64,000 nt of DNA from Paramecium octaurelia (Eukaryota; Ciliophora; Oligohymenophorea; Peniculida; Parameciidae), in assembly GCA_905182995.1 (NCBI GenBank), contig CAJJDP010000129.1, positions 272,002 through 336,001 on the forward strand. Direction: 5' to 3'. The notes under the pieces are model-generated. The model did no database searches, was not told where the DNA came from, and saw only the letters and a list, made by a program, of their open reading frames with translations. Numbering within the stretch: the stretch's first letter is position 1; every line of letters starts with the position of its first letter. Below are positions 11,833-23,833 of the stretch, piece by piece. The translations under genes were made by a program, and so were the position numbers.

Positions 11833-13510
11833 TCAAAATTGATTTGGATTGTAGATTAAATTCACATCAATAATTTTAAAGTTCTCGATCTGAAACATTT
11901 TTTAGAGACTTGCTATTCGATTAATTTTATCATAGTCTAAAGAATATAGTGCATATAATATACCATTTTAATCAAATTTGTTTCTGTAAGGCACTGCTTA
12001 GATGTTCATCAAATCATTTAGTTCATCAAAAAAGATACTACAATCGATATTTTTGTCATCTGATTATAGTATTACATTGAGTTTTGCATTTAAAATTTAG
12101 TATTCTTATTTTATTTTTTGAGATTCTTTCAAGTTTGAGTTCATTTATATAAGTTAATTGACTTCTGTTCTAAGTTGAGGTCCTAATGAATGAAATGTTT
12201 TTCTAATTGTTTAATTCATTTGCAAATATTTCTCTACCTGCTCTTCTTTTAAATACTCCTTTACCATGTTTTAAAAACGTATTAATGTAGTAAATTATTT
12301 GTAAATCTCATTTTCCAAACCAGCATGAGTGAAAATAATTAGAGAAAGTGCATATTTTATTTAATAAAATCCAATATAGCGAATTAATACTTAAATTGTT
12401 AGCAGATATTGATCTGGAGATTAAAATTTTTATTTCAAATGGTCTACAACATCTTGACATAATAGAGATTTACGATAGTAAATATCTAATATTTTATAGA
12501 TTTGCTCCTTCTCTTATTGTTAGATTTAACTATTCAATGCTTCATTTTCAATTTTACTTCTTCTATTAAAATTTGGCGCGTAGATAGAAGTTTGTGATAT
12601 TTCCACTTTCAATTTCATAATTTCAAGTTGCTATAATTCTTCAAAATTAATCCTTTCCTCTTCAGAATATACAATCATTCTCTCAACAAGCCTGGTCATT
12701 AGACTTCCATATTTCCTATCAAGTTTTTTGCATTCAAAATTTTTCTTTTTGATTTCTTCAAAATGCTTCATTTAACCTTCTTTTTCATTAAATGGTAGTG
12801 CTCCATTAAATAATATTTGATGGAAGAGTAAACCATAAGAGTAAATATCACACTTTGATGAAAATTGTGCAAGATTATAGATTTCAGGGGCATAATAGTT
12901 AAAGGAACCAACTAAGGTAAGATTTGCTTTTTAATACATATTATCTACAGTTCTAGAAAGGCTGAAATCTGCTAGCTAGATTATTTATTGTATTTGTTAC
13001 TTTATAAACTTTCCTTAATCTATTATTTTCATCCCTCTCATATTTAACAAGTATGTTAGAAGGCTTGATGTCTCTATGAATTATATTATTTTCTTTTAAA
13101 AAGCATGCTCCCTTTGTAATTTATTGAATCATATCTATTTATTACTCAGGAGTATACCAATTTTTGTTTTCCTTTAGAAATTGAAACTCTTTCTATAGGT
13201 CAGAGTCACAGAGTTCCATAACCAAAAACATAAATTCATTATTTTCTTCTTTTTTAATAAGTTTTACTACATTTTCACATTAAACATCTGACAATATGTT
13301 ATACATATTTCTCTCATTCTACATTGATTTTTATAGTTAATCATCTCTCAAATAAATGTTATTTTTAGGAATTATTTTTGCACAATACCTTTCATCAGGT
13401 TTTTAATCTTTTTTATAACAAGGTATAACTAATCCATAAGTTCCTTTTCCTAATTCAACAGAGCAATCAAAAGTCCAATCTCCAATCCTCAATTAGGTGT
13501 CTTATTGCAT
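11833..13510 (-). CDS. serine/threonine protein kinase with long C-terminal helical region
   Basis: The N-terminal 280 residues form a kinase domain: glycine loop ELGKGTYGLV, ATP lysine in RYCAKIIP, catalytic loop IIHRDIKPSNILV, metal loop ADFSLSRT, activation segment ending YYAPEIY, and CDIYSYG in lobe helix F. The metal-binding aspartate is present, but the following glycine is serine (DFS instead of DFG). A 25-nt intron near 12970 lies just before that motif. The remaining 270 residues are helical and coiled-coil-like with no known domain. About 550 residues. Group membership is unclear; the PSN in the catalytic loop and short inserts fit several ciliate-expanded families. The start is 54 bp downstream of the end of the ABC transporter gene on the same strand. 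Confidence 0.9.
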
Positions 13511-13564
13511 AATTATAATTCGATCTTATTATGACAATATATTATATATATTATTTTAAAATAA

Positions 13565-16500
13565 TCAAATTTAACAGCAGCATATCCCAAGTAAATTTCT
13601 ACGCTAAGCTTCCACTATCTATTAAGGATAATCATTAACTTATTATTGTTGCACATAGTGTTTAAATATTTAATCCAAAGTTGCCTACTAAATTTCAAAA
13701 TCTTCAATTAGATTGTCTACTGCCCTTATTTAACAAAATCTAAATAGTTATGAAAACTTTATTGACTAATCATCCACAAATACAGTCAAGTTATCTCCAC
13801 TCAGTCCCAAAGGTTCAAAAATATGCTTAGTTAAATTTTACACAATTAATTCCCGCAATTAATCTTTATCTTCTTTATTTTTAAGATGGAAACTTAATTA
13901 TATTCTATTATCGTATTATTATCTTAATTGGTTTAAAGTTCCTTTAAATTTCAACTAACCGTTAATGATAATCCCTAGTACTTCACAAATTCTTTAAGCC
14001 TCTACCATTGAATGAGTAGTAATCAAAATTGAACTTTTATTTTATTGGCAATTCCTTAATATTAATTGTTGAAATTGCTAACGAAAAACGGGATCCACTC
14101 CACTAGTAGGTTCATCCATTAATAAAATTGAAGAATTTCCAATCAATGCTATGCCCATTTAAACTTTCCTTCTTTCACCTCCACTCAACACCTTAACTTT
14201 TTTATCTCTGATTTTTTTCAAATCCATATATGAAGTGTAGCTATCAATGAAATTATCAATCCTCCAATCCTCTAAGCCTTTTAATTTACCATATATTTTA
14301 AGATGTTAGACCAATGACAGATCTTCATGGAGAGGCGAAAAGGACGGAACCAATCCAACCTAAGTAGACTCATTTTTTATTTCAACAAGCCCTGAACTAG
14401 GTTTTTCTTCCCTTGTTATCATCTTGAAAGTGCTTGTCTTTCCTGCTCCATTACTATAATATGAATAAATAAATACGGTCCTAAAAGTCCAAAAATCTCA
14501 CTGGATTCAATTGAAAAACTAACATTCTGCAAGATGGGTCTATTTCCGATATTATAGTTCACTTAATTTAATTCTACATTTCCTTAAAAATTGGAAGGAT
14601 TTGATTTCCTGCTGATCAATCGATTTTCTAGGTAATTTATAAGGAAGAAGAAGACTACGATTGATATGAGAGACGGAAGCTGTGTTTCCAGATAGGTACG
14701 ATCGTATTTTTCTGAAAAGATCCAATAATACCCATTACCAAGTGAAACTAGAGGGATAATGACTCCTATGATCTCATTCCATTGAAATAGTATTGTAAAT
14801 ATAACCAATCCTAAATATTAAAAGGTCAGGATAAGGAATGGCAATTAAACATTTGATGAGGATGTACTCTTAAAGAAGTATGTTGCAACGTATGTCTGAC
14901 AATTGAGTGCAATTGAGAATATAGTATTTACTAATATGATGCTGAAATAAACGCCTAAGTTATATTGTCTGTATTGTCTTTGGCCATCGATCTATTTGGC
15001 TATTAGAAGCAATGCTATAAATATAAACTATTCAAAAACGATAACAACAATATCAAACAACATTACTGATGTCCAATATGAAATTATTTTAGCTCCATGA
15101 GTTACATAAGAGTCTTTGATCTTGTGTTATTTCTCGTAGATAGGGTAGTAGGATTGCTGACTGATAAATATCAACTTGATCAAAACGTATAAGGAGATGA
15201 TGATTTCTTGATTGATGTTCTTGAAGCCGAATAGACATCCTAACAATAAGATCCAAGAAATTAAAAACATAGCATACTGCCATTTATTCTGTCCAGCTAT
15301 CCAGACTCTTCTCATAAATAGTCCTTTTACTTATTTATAAAAGCTAAAATGTGGAGTAAAATTAAAAAACATGTTATTAAAAAGAGCATTATTATTTGTT
15401 TCAATTTGATTATTGCCCCAATCAGATTAAGAATGGATTTTAATGTAAGCATCCTCAAGAGTTGTCATTTCAAATGATATATTAATATTCTATACAGTTT
15501 CCAAATATTCCAAAGCAGATGCTACATTTGCACTATTGCTTAAGGGAATATTTAACTTGAGATTTCTATTTTGGGGAATGAACTAAATATCGTTTTTGCA
15601 AATTAATAGCAATGTTGATTAAATTTAATCCAATATTTGTTTCTAATGCAATTCATTTTGACATTCAATTAGAATATTATAACCAACAGAGAACTGTCTT
15701 TTTATGGAATCGACGGTTCCAAAAGCAGTCATTTTCCCTTATTAAATGATGCCAACATAATCTGAAAGTTCTTATGCTTCATCCAAATAATGAGTTGTCA
15801 AAATAACACATCGATCTTATTTGATTTCCTTCAAAATATTCCATATTTGCTATCTACTAATAGGATCCAAGCCTGTGGTCGGTTCATCTAAAAGAAGAAC
15901 CTATGAATTGCCTATCAAAGCAATAGCCAAACATAGTTTTCTCTTGCCTCCACCACTGAGATACATAGCAAGTTGATGTTTCTCTTATTGAAGATAACAC
16001 ATATCCAACACAGTCTCAATCTGCCCTGACAACTACAGCTGATTAATTAATTTCAAACGACCATAAAATTAGAGATGATCATAAACACTCATCTCCCCAT
16101 AAAGCACATCCTTCTATGAACAATAACCCAAAATCTATCTGATTTCATCTAACTTTTTGTCAATATCATATCCATTGATATTAATTTACCCACTTGTTTT
16201 CTGAATTAAACCACAAATCATGTTAACTGTGGTAGATTTGCCTGCTCCATTATGACCCAACAAACTAAAGATCGTATTTTTGTTCAGATTCAAACTAATA
16301 TTATTCACAACTGCTTATCCATTGTACACTTTGGTTAATTGAGTCAATTTTAATACTTAATTTTCATTAGCCTCTATTGGTTAGATTTGATCTTGAGGAT
16401 TTAACAATTCAGATCCCAAATTATTCTATTATTATAGTTCTAAGTCTAATTCGAATTGATCTACCTAGTTTCTCTTTTTCCTCAACAAACATTAGCAGAT

Positions 16501-17300
16501 GAAGAAAGGAGACTTGTGTGTCCCAATCTCATCAGGAATCACTTAATCTAAGTACACATATAGAAGAATTCCCATTGTCCCTTGAATACTAAATATGATT
16601 AGAGTATAAATGTAATTCATTGATATGGCACTGAAGGTGATTTTTTAAAACCAGAAATAAACTATCAGGTTTTATGGAAAAATAGACAAAAGCAATTCTG
16701 AATACTCACTTTTATTGGACCAATCTGTGAAATAATAGAGATACACTATGATCATGTAAATTACTGCATAAACATCAGTAGCCTTCCTTCCATCTGAAAA
16801 TAGACTGCTAATCATCAGCATTTATCCAACAACTGCATATGAATAAAACATGTATTGAACATAAAAGATTGCATATTAATAAAATGCAAAGTAGTGCCAA
16901 TGCAATGCCACAAAACTTGCAATCATGATAATATAAATCGATGCACATATGCAGGTCCATATTACACATGATAGAATCCATCCTGTGTAATAGGCACTTA
17001 GTTTCAGCCCCATTATCAATTAGTTTTCTTTCTACCTTTCCTTCTTCTCATTTACTATCATCATCATAAAACTTCTAATAACTCCACAAACAGCCAAAGG
17101 CATGTAACTTAAAATGACATGAAAATAAATTACAATGTTTATGAGTATTTTAAAAAGTCCAATGAATTAAAGTAAGATAGCCACAATATTAATCCACATA
17201 AAAATGGCACTAATATATTTGGAATTAACCTATTATTCCTTAGGTGCAAATGGAAGCTCTTTAGGAATACGCTTTGTGTTTGAATTAGGTATTTTTCCAT
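13565..17300 (-). CDS. ABCA-type full-length ABC transporter
   Basis: ABCA proteins move lipids across or within membranes using ATP. The gene has two repeats of membrane domain plus nucleotide-binding domain. The first membrane domain includes [16 protein letters not shown], typical of the cytosolic elbow in this family. NBD1 has Walker [11 protein letters not shown], signature LSGGGKRKL and Walker [16 protein letters not shown]2 has GPNGAGKTS (split by a 23-nt intron near 14455), signature LSGGERRKV and [12 protein letters not shown]. About 1220 residues with at least two introns. I chose the ATG at 17300 because removing a 20-nt intron near 17230 then joins the N-terminal helix to the first membrane segment; an in-frame ATG also lies near 17383. 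The large extracellular loops of animal ABCA proteins are absent, as in the shorter protist forms. Confidence 0.92.
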
Positions 17301-17515
17301 TTATATTAATAATATTTGTAAAACATGATTAAAGTCAAGATAATTTATTATTATTTCTGCTTTAAAAGATACAATCATTTTTGTAGAGATACATATGGTA
17401 TTTCTGCCATTCCTTACAATTTTAATTTCATCCTAATAGAAAATAAATAGAAAAATATATTGTTTAAATCATTGCCATTATTATTGTAAAATAAGGAATT
17501 TTTAATGATGCCTCG

Positions 17516-18124
17516 ATGAGTCATAATGGACAAGATTTCCAAGATGTTTTCAGGAGTATTTAATATTTGTAAACCAATGAGTTTTTAGAAATTTATATTA
17601 TTATTAAATTATGCTTTAATTAGGTTCGGATTTCACTTTTTGGTTAGGAACCTTTAAATAAGGGCAATATGTTTAAGAAGTTATTGGTATGTTTGCAAAT
17701 TGACAATTAAGGATCATTTTCTACTGCAGAAGATTTTTGGGCATATTATTAACATATTGTTAGGCCAGAATAATAACCAGAGGGCAATTAAATATTTTTA
17801 TTCAAAAAGAACATCACACCTGTTTGGGAAGATCCATAAAATAAATTCGGAGGGAGATTCATCTTCAAAGTCAGAAAAAGTCTTGGTAATTAAATTCTTG
17901 AGGAATTGTTGCTCTCATTTGTTGGGGCGGATTGTGATTATGATGAATTTATAAATGGCATAGTTTGCCATACAAAGAAAGGATTCATTTAAATGGCTTT
18001 GTGGGTGAAGGACATCAAACATAACATGGATGCTTTTACTACTATTGAGAAGTGGTTGAAGGAGTCCATACTCCAATTGAAAGAGGATAGAGACATTGAA
18101 TTCGCATTCCATCCTCTGACCTGA
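17516..18124 (+). CDS. eIF4E-family cap-binding protein
   Basis: Members bind the mRNA 5' cap between two tryptophans and recruit eIF4G, or act as repressors. Visible are FTFWLGTFKQG, then STAEDFWAYYQHIVRP (matching the TVE.FW..Y..I..P block), FKKNITPVWEDPQNKFGGRF with the second cap tryptophan and the W-E-D-x-x-N-x-x-GG block, and a C-terminal amphipathic helix. The first cap-stacking position is less clear, which would also fit a class II (4EHP-like) protein. Two introns, 20 nt near 17573 and 25 nt near 17690, join the blocks; the second ends in AAG rather than TAG. About 185 residues. It is divergent from the ABC gene with 215 bp between starts. Confidence 0.9.
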
Positions 18125-18291
18125 TTAGAATATATAATAGTAATATTTTTATTGTTTTTTTTCTCTATTCTTAAAATGATTTAATTAGAAAAGCAAAATG
18201 GTGAATCATGAATTTATATACAAATAAAAATGTCACTATTATGTCGATTACTCTTAAGAATCTTCCTTACTTTCAAAATTCTCCTTATTAC

Positions 18292-19149
18292 TCAAATTGT
18301 AATATTATCTAAAGTCAATTGCCCATTGTGGTGTTCCATTTGAGTCATTTTGATTAGTGTTAATTAATTTGTTAGTTGATTTTGATTATCTTCGACAGAG
18401 GAAGTATTGGGGCTATTTCTTATTGCTGGTGTTGCTTTGATCTAAGAATTTATCTGAATAGTGATTGGGGGTTCGATTTTTAAATGGGGACTCAAATCTC
18501 TAATTACAACTGAATTTTCTAATATTGGGTAGAATAGAGCTTTCGTCTGTTTAAGTAATGGCTCTGCTAAATCTTTACTGCAATTATGTAGTGTTTAGTT
18601 TAGCTCTAAGGTTATGGATGAAAATTACTGTTAGATCATGTTCATTAATTCTTTTTCTTCATTTTCCAATACAGAGATGTGTTCAAGCTTCCTCAGAACT
18701 GTTGACTTGTTGATTTCAACTTCTGTGATATTTCTTTAGCGAATTTCAGTAACCTTTTTCTCTTTAAACTCAGCTACTCTTCTGATTGCGTCAGCATCGA
18801 ATTATTCAATTTATCGAGCCCTAATTTTTTTCTGTTAAATTTCATTCAACTTTGATTACATCATGAATTGTTCTGACTTAAACCTCTCATTTCTAATGTA
18901 GATTGCCTCTTTCGCAATTATTGGTTTGAATAGTTCTATTACTTATCTTCTATCGAAGTGTAAATTCTCTTGCAATTAAGAAACAGGTGATTTTGTAGGG
19001 TCTAAGTTAGCTCTGTTAACGTCCTTTATTTTTTATTGCAGAACTGTGTTCTTCTGTCCCAGAGCTTTGAGTTGAAATTTAAGAGATTTGACTCTTTTTT
19101 AGATCATCTCTTCTTAAGCATTAGCAATTACAAAACTAAGTTAACTCAT
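18292..19149 (-). CDS. coiled-coil protein, unknown function
   Basis: A single open frame of about 285 residues runs from the ATG at 19149 to the TGA at 18292 with no intron. Residues 15-200 are a heptad-rich coiled coil (for example KSLKFQLKALGQKNTVLQQK and FKEKKVTEIRQRNITEVE). The last 90 residues are polar and probably disordered (PPITIQINSQIKATPAIRN). No domain is recognised. It is convergent with the eIF4E gene, 167 bp apart. Coiled-coil orphans of this size are common among ciliate cytoskeletal proteins, but nothing here proves such a role. Confidence 0.75.
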
Positions 19150-19485
19150 TTAATTAATTTACGCTTATGATCTTTTTGAGTTTAATTTGACTTTTAAATG
19201 GGATTTGATTAGGTGAGAACTAGCCTATTATTAAAAATTAATTAGCCATTGTTTTCTTTCTTTATTGTCAAGATAGAAATTTGCTTATCAAAATTGCCAA
19301 TATTTACTGAAGTCTTTTGATAATCTGAAAAGAATGCAAATTATAAAAATTAAAACGATTCATTATTATTATTATTTTATTATAAAATCATAGCACTTAA
19401 AGTGGTTTCATCAATCGTACTTTAAGTAACTATAATCATATCATTTTATTTTGTAAGAAATAAATTATTATATTAAATTTGGCAA
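19150..19485. other. divergent spacer upstream of the CK1-like kinase
   Basis: AT-rich with an ATT triplet run near 19361-19379. It should hold the promoters of the coiled-coil gene and the CK1-like gene. No gene is seen. Confidence 0.5.
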
Positions 19486-21009
19486 ATGATGAATCGGAAC
19501 ACAAAAAAACATCAAACTCAGCTCCAAACCAATTCCGCCTCCCATCTTCATTCAGGAACCATCATTGCAGACAAGTTTATATTGATGGAAAAAGTGGGCC
19601 AAGGTAGCTTTGGATATATCTTTAAAACCGAGAATAGTGAAACGAAAGAAATAGTGGCTACGAAATTCGAGAAAAGAGAGAATCGCAGCAATGGCACTGC
19701 TAGCATGCTGGTCAGAGAAATCAAGGTATTGCTAGAATTAAGTGGAGTCGATGGTATCATAATTATATAATTATTATCAAGGCTTTCCTTAGATCCAATA
19801 TTATGGAAGAGACGAAAATTACAATTATTGCATGATCACATATTTGGGTCATAATTTAGAATACCTACTAAGGAGAAGCAAAGGCTTTTCTTAATTGTCT
19901 TGCCTTAAATTATCTCTTTAATTAATTGAAAGGTTGGAATCTCTGCATAACAAAAACATCATTCATAGAGATCTAAAACCTGAAAACATGGTTATTGGGT
20001 ACATCGACAGTCATGTTGTCTATCTGATTGATTTTGGATTGGCTAAATATTTTAAAGATAGTAATGGATAACATATACCTTTATCTGATAAAAAGGGAAT
20101 CATCGGAACTGCTAGGTACGCTAGTATAGCGGCTCATTAAGGATTTGAGCAATCTAGAAAAGATGATTTAGAAAGCTTAGCCTATGTCTTGATTTATTTA
20201 AACTTGGGAAAGCTTCCATGGATGAATCTATAAATAGCTGATAAGCACGAGAAATATTAAACTATATTGGAGATGAAGAAAAACACAAAATTAGAAGAAT
20301 TGACTGAAGGACTCCCTCAGGTAATTGAATATATTATTTAGTGCTATTTATTATTGTTGTAACATGCAAAATCGAGGGAATTTTCAGAATCTCCTAATTA
20401 CGCATTTCTTAAGGATTAATTCAGAAAAGCCATTAATGAAAAAGAGTGTGAGGAATCATTCTATATGTTTGATTGGGAGAAATTAGCCGAAGTTAAGAAC
20501 AAAAAATAGACTCTCCAAAATTAATTAGGTAATCCTCCAGTTGTAAGAAGTACTATTAAAAGATCCTCTGCTGTTGTTGATTATCCTAAAAAGCAGCCTT
20601 CCACTCATTTAGTCATTCCTGAACCTGAAAATTTGGAAAATCGAAGTCGAAATGTAAAAATTGCTCCTTTTCATTTCTTTAGGGAGTCAGCATGCATACC
20701 TAAGGAACTTCTAAAATGATAAATTATCAATAAAGTCAAAAAAATATCGTTGAGGTCGATAAGTATCGGAGGTTTATGCAATAATAATTACCCAGAAATC
20801 AAAAGAAAAGCCAAACAGTAATGCAGAAACAATAATCAACATTCTGCAAAGAGACTAGTAAACATTTTCATGAAAGGATGAAAACCATCGAATAAGTAGA
20901 ACAAGAGTTTGAATCATTCAATGATTTAGATCTATTAGCATAAGATGATGCAAATTTACACTTCAATAATATTGAAGCATTCTCTTTTAAACACTAATTG
21001 TAACATTGA
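19486..21009 (+). CDS. casein kinase 1-like serine/threonine kinase
   Basis: The kinase domain starts after about 30 polar residues: [19 protein letters not shown] lysine in [26 protein letters not shown] (the CK1 hinge L-G-x-x-L-E-x-L), catalytic loop [14 protein letters not shown], and DFGLAKYF. The APE motif is replaced by SIAAHQG, as usual in CK1, followed by [16 protein letters not shown], the CK1 F-helix block. The C-terminal 170 residues are low-complexity and Q-rich. Two introns: 28 nt near 19755 within DG/FPQ and 29 nt near 20657. About 490 residues. CK1 kinases are greatly expanded in ciliates, so substrate and subfamily (CK1 proper versus TTBK) stay open. Confidence 0.93.
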
Positions 21010-21622
21010 TCTAATTAATTATTTTGTAATATTTTTAAGAATATGTATTTTGACATTCAAAAATATTTAATACATCATAAGTATTTTATATCATTATGTA
21101 ATTCTATTCTAAAGTTTGGATGTAATTTATATTAAGAATCTCAACTTCTCAAAAATAGAATCAAATTTCAATAATATATATATTATAATTGAATGATCAT
21201 CCGATTTTATCTATTCTAGTTTTAGTTTTCTATATATTTATCAAACTCAAGTTTAGATAATTTTATCAACTGGTCAATTATTTTAAAAAATAAATTTATT
21301 TATAATGGAATTGAGAGATTTCAAATAGTAAACCAGTTTAATTTTAAGTTAATAAGATGATTAAACTTTTTGCTATATATGCAAGAAAAAAATATGAGTA
21401 CTTTCTAATTACTATTTATTCATCTTTCAATTGAGATAAGTCAATGTTAGCGATATTTTCTGCTATCTTTAAAAATACCCAAGGAATTAAGTTTAATGAT
21501 GATGTAATTTCGAAATCACATCTAATTATAATCGATTATTCACAATAGAATAGTTATTTTGACAATCCTTGAATTGTAATATGTCTTTTATTTCATTTAA
21601 TTATTAATAAAAACAATTGATA
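21010..21622. other. AT-rich tandem spacer
   Basis: 613 bp lie between the CK1-like stop and the B9D1 start, both on the plus strand. No family-like frame is visible on either strand. It must hold the CK1-like 3' end and the B9D1 promoter. Confidence 0.5.
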
Positions 21623-22416
21623 ATGATGAATACAAGAAATTATAAAAAGGATATATCAGATTAAGGGTCAGTGAAAGGATAAACTAATTAAAACTTTGGA
21701 TATTCATAACCTCAGCAATTTTAGGATGGAATTTCACGGATTTAAGAAGAGATGATGGATCCAAGAAATATATAGCCTGATTCGATGTTTTTGAATTTTA
21801 GTGGAGTTCTTGAATGTGGCGAAGTAAAATGATATTTTGATAAATAAAGTGCGAAGATGAGGAATCATTAAGAATTGAATATGCTGTGAAATATGGAGGC
21901 GATGATTGGACATATTTGAAAACTAGTGTATGATTAAGAATAAAATTAGAATAATGCTGATGATGCAGAACCAAGTGGGATATCCTAATTAAGTACATCC
22001 AGAAATTTGCATTCAAGGAACATTGTTTGGAATTTCCCTTTTGAATGCAATTTTTAAACTAAAAACATTTTCGGGTGGCCTTAGGTAGTAGTAAGACTTT
22101 CAGGTCCCGATTTTATGGGAAGAAGCGTTGCTAAAGGTTATGGATCTGTTCATGTTCCAACTCAACCAGGATAGTATGAATTGCCCATAATATTTCAAGT
22201 CACGAAAGAGTAATTCGAATATTCAAGCCTCTTCCAATCTCAGGATTCACAGGATTCTTAGGTTATCTGTTGGGAAACACTGCTGAGCTCAAAAACTTCG
22301 ACAAAGTAATTTCCTCAGGTGAAGGAAGAGAGGTGACTCGAGTGAAATCAGTAGGATATGTAAAAGTTAAGTTTCATGTAACATTAGTAAATTTTGATAA
22401 ATTTGGTTATTTATGA
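21623..22416 (+). CDS. B9D1: B9 domain protein 1 (ciliary transition zone)
   Basis: B9D1 forms, with B9D2 and MKS1, the B9 part of the MKS complex at the ciliary transition zone, which gates protein entry into cilia. The B9 domain begins at MFLNFSGVLECGEV, continues with YAVKYGGDDWTYLKTS, then NIVWNFPFECNFQTKN and FGWPQVVVRLSGPDFMGRS, and YGSVHVPTQPG, all matching the order in animal B9D1. It ends with GEGREVTRVKSVGYVKVKF. Introns of 26, 22 and 26 nt are required near 21825, 21932 and 22168. About 240 residues, including a 55-residue N-terminal extension with glutamines that animal proteins lack. The symbol is given by family recognition. Confidence 0.92.
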
Positions 22417-22770
22417 ATTACATAAATCAAATTAATTAGTTTTAATGTTATTAACCCTAATCATTGCAATGATTCATCTTCAATTTTTTAATTTCCAATG
22501 GAACAAATAATTTTGAGTCAATGATTCTGAAGAGAAGAATATTTGTAATTTTTTTAAATAAAGTAACAATTTTTCATATTTCAAAAGTATTATATGTTTT
22601 TATAAAATAATGAAACTAGCACACTTAAAAATCACTGTAGCATCACTTGATTAATGATTATTTGATAGAATTTGACAATCGGCTGACTCTTTCTGTTAAG
22701 TTCTTTTTTCATGTCGAAATAAGGGTGAGTATATGACCTATTATGAATCATATAATTATTTTATTAAAAT
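22417..22770. other. tandem spacer upstream of the cyclase gene
   Basis: 354 bp of AT-rich sequence without a recognisable gene. The cyclase promoter is expected here. Confidence 0.5.
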
Positions 22771-23784
22771 ATGAACTCATAAAATGACCAAGAAAAGTTG
22801 GGTTAAGAGGATTAAGGTTTAGGAGAAGTATTTGTACCAGCTTAGGTTGTAAAGAATTTTAATCAAATGGTTGCTGAACCTCATCCTGTATTTTTCACTT
22901 TATAATATAGCTACAGTTACCATCTGATAGATCAGTTAAGCCCCCATCAGAAAATAATGCGTAAAACTAAGCTCCTCTGGTACATATATGAATATATGTA
23001 GTTAACTGATAAATAGCAAGCTTAACCTTTAATTAAGAAGCCTGATCAAGCAGCCGATGAATCAAAATAATAACCAAGACCTATGTAAGGGTCTGCCCAC
23101 CATAGTTAAGATGATATCTCTGTTAAGAGTTCAGGAGGAGGCACCAAATCTCCTCATCATTCATGTACATGTGTTATTAATTTATAAGAAACCCAATAGA
23201 AACGCATTAAAAGAATGAACAGTAGAGTTAAGAGTCGACTCTCTTAATAAAAGCAGCAGTCAGATATATCAAAAAAGATACTGAAAATTACAGAAAACAC
23301 CCTATTCTCAATAGTCATGGCCATTGTCACTATATATGCATTATTTGGAGATGATATTAGAATATTGTCAGTGGATAAGCAAGGAGATGATGTCTTTTTT
23401 GTACTAACTGTTATATGCATGGTTGCATTTATAATCGAAATTACCTTAACCAGTATTGCTAAACCAGAATATATTTTGAATGTAATTAATATCAATTTTT
23501 TTAGTTTTATTTTATATTGGATGTTATTTCTACATTAACAATGATTTTAGATTTAGGTTGGATAACTGATACTTGGTATTCAGGAGATTTAACAAGTGCT
23601 TCATAGATTAAATCTATTGGTACAGCATCTAGAGCTGCAAGAAAGGCTGCTAGGGTTATAAGAGTTATAAGACTTGTGAGATTGGTTAAACTCTATAAAC
23701 ATGCTCGTTAGTAAATGGAAAGGGAATAATAAAAAAAGTTACTTCAAGAATTATTAAGACAAGCTTAATAAAGTAAGAGTTAGG

Positions 23785-23833
<49 letters not shown>

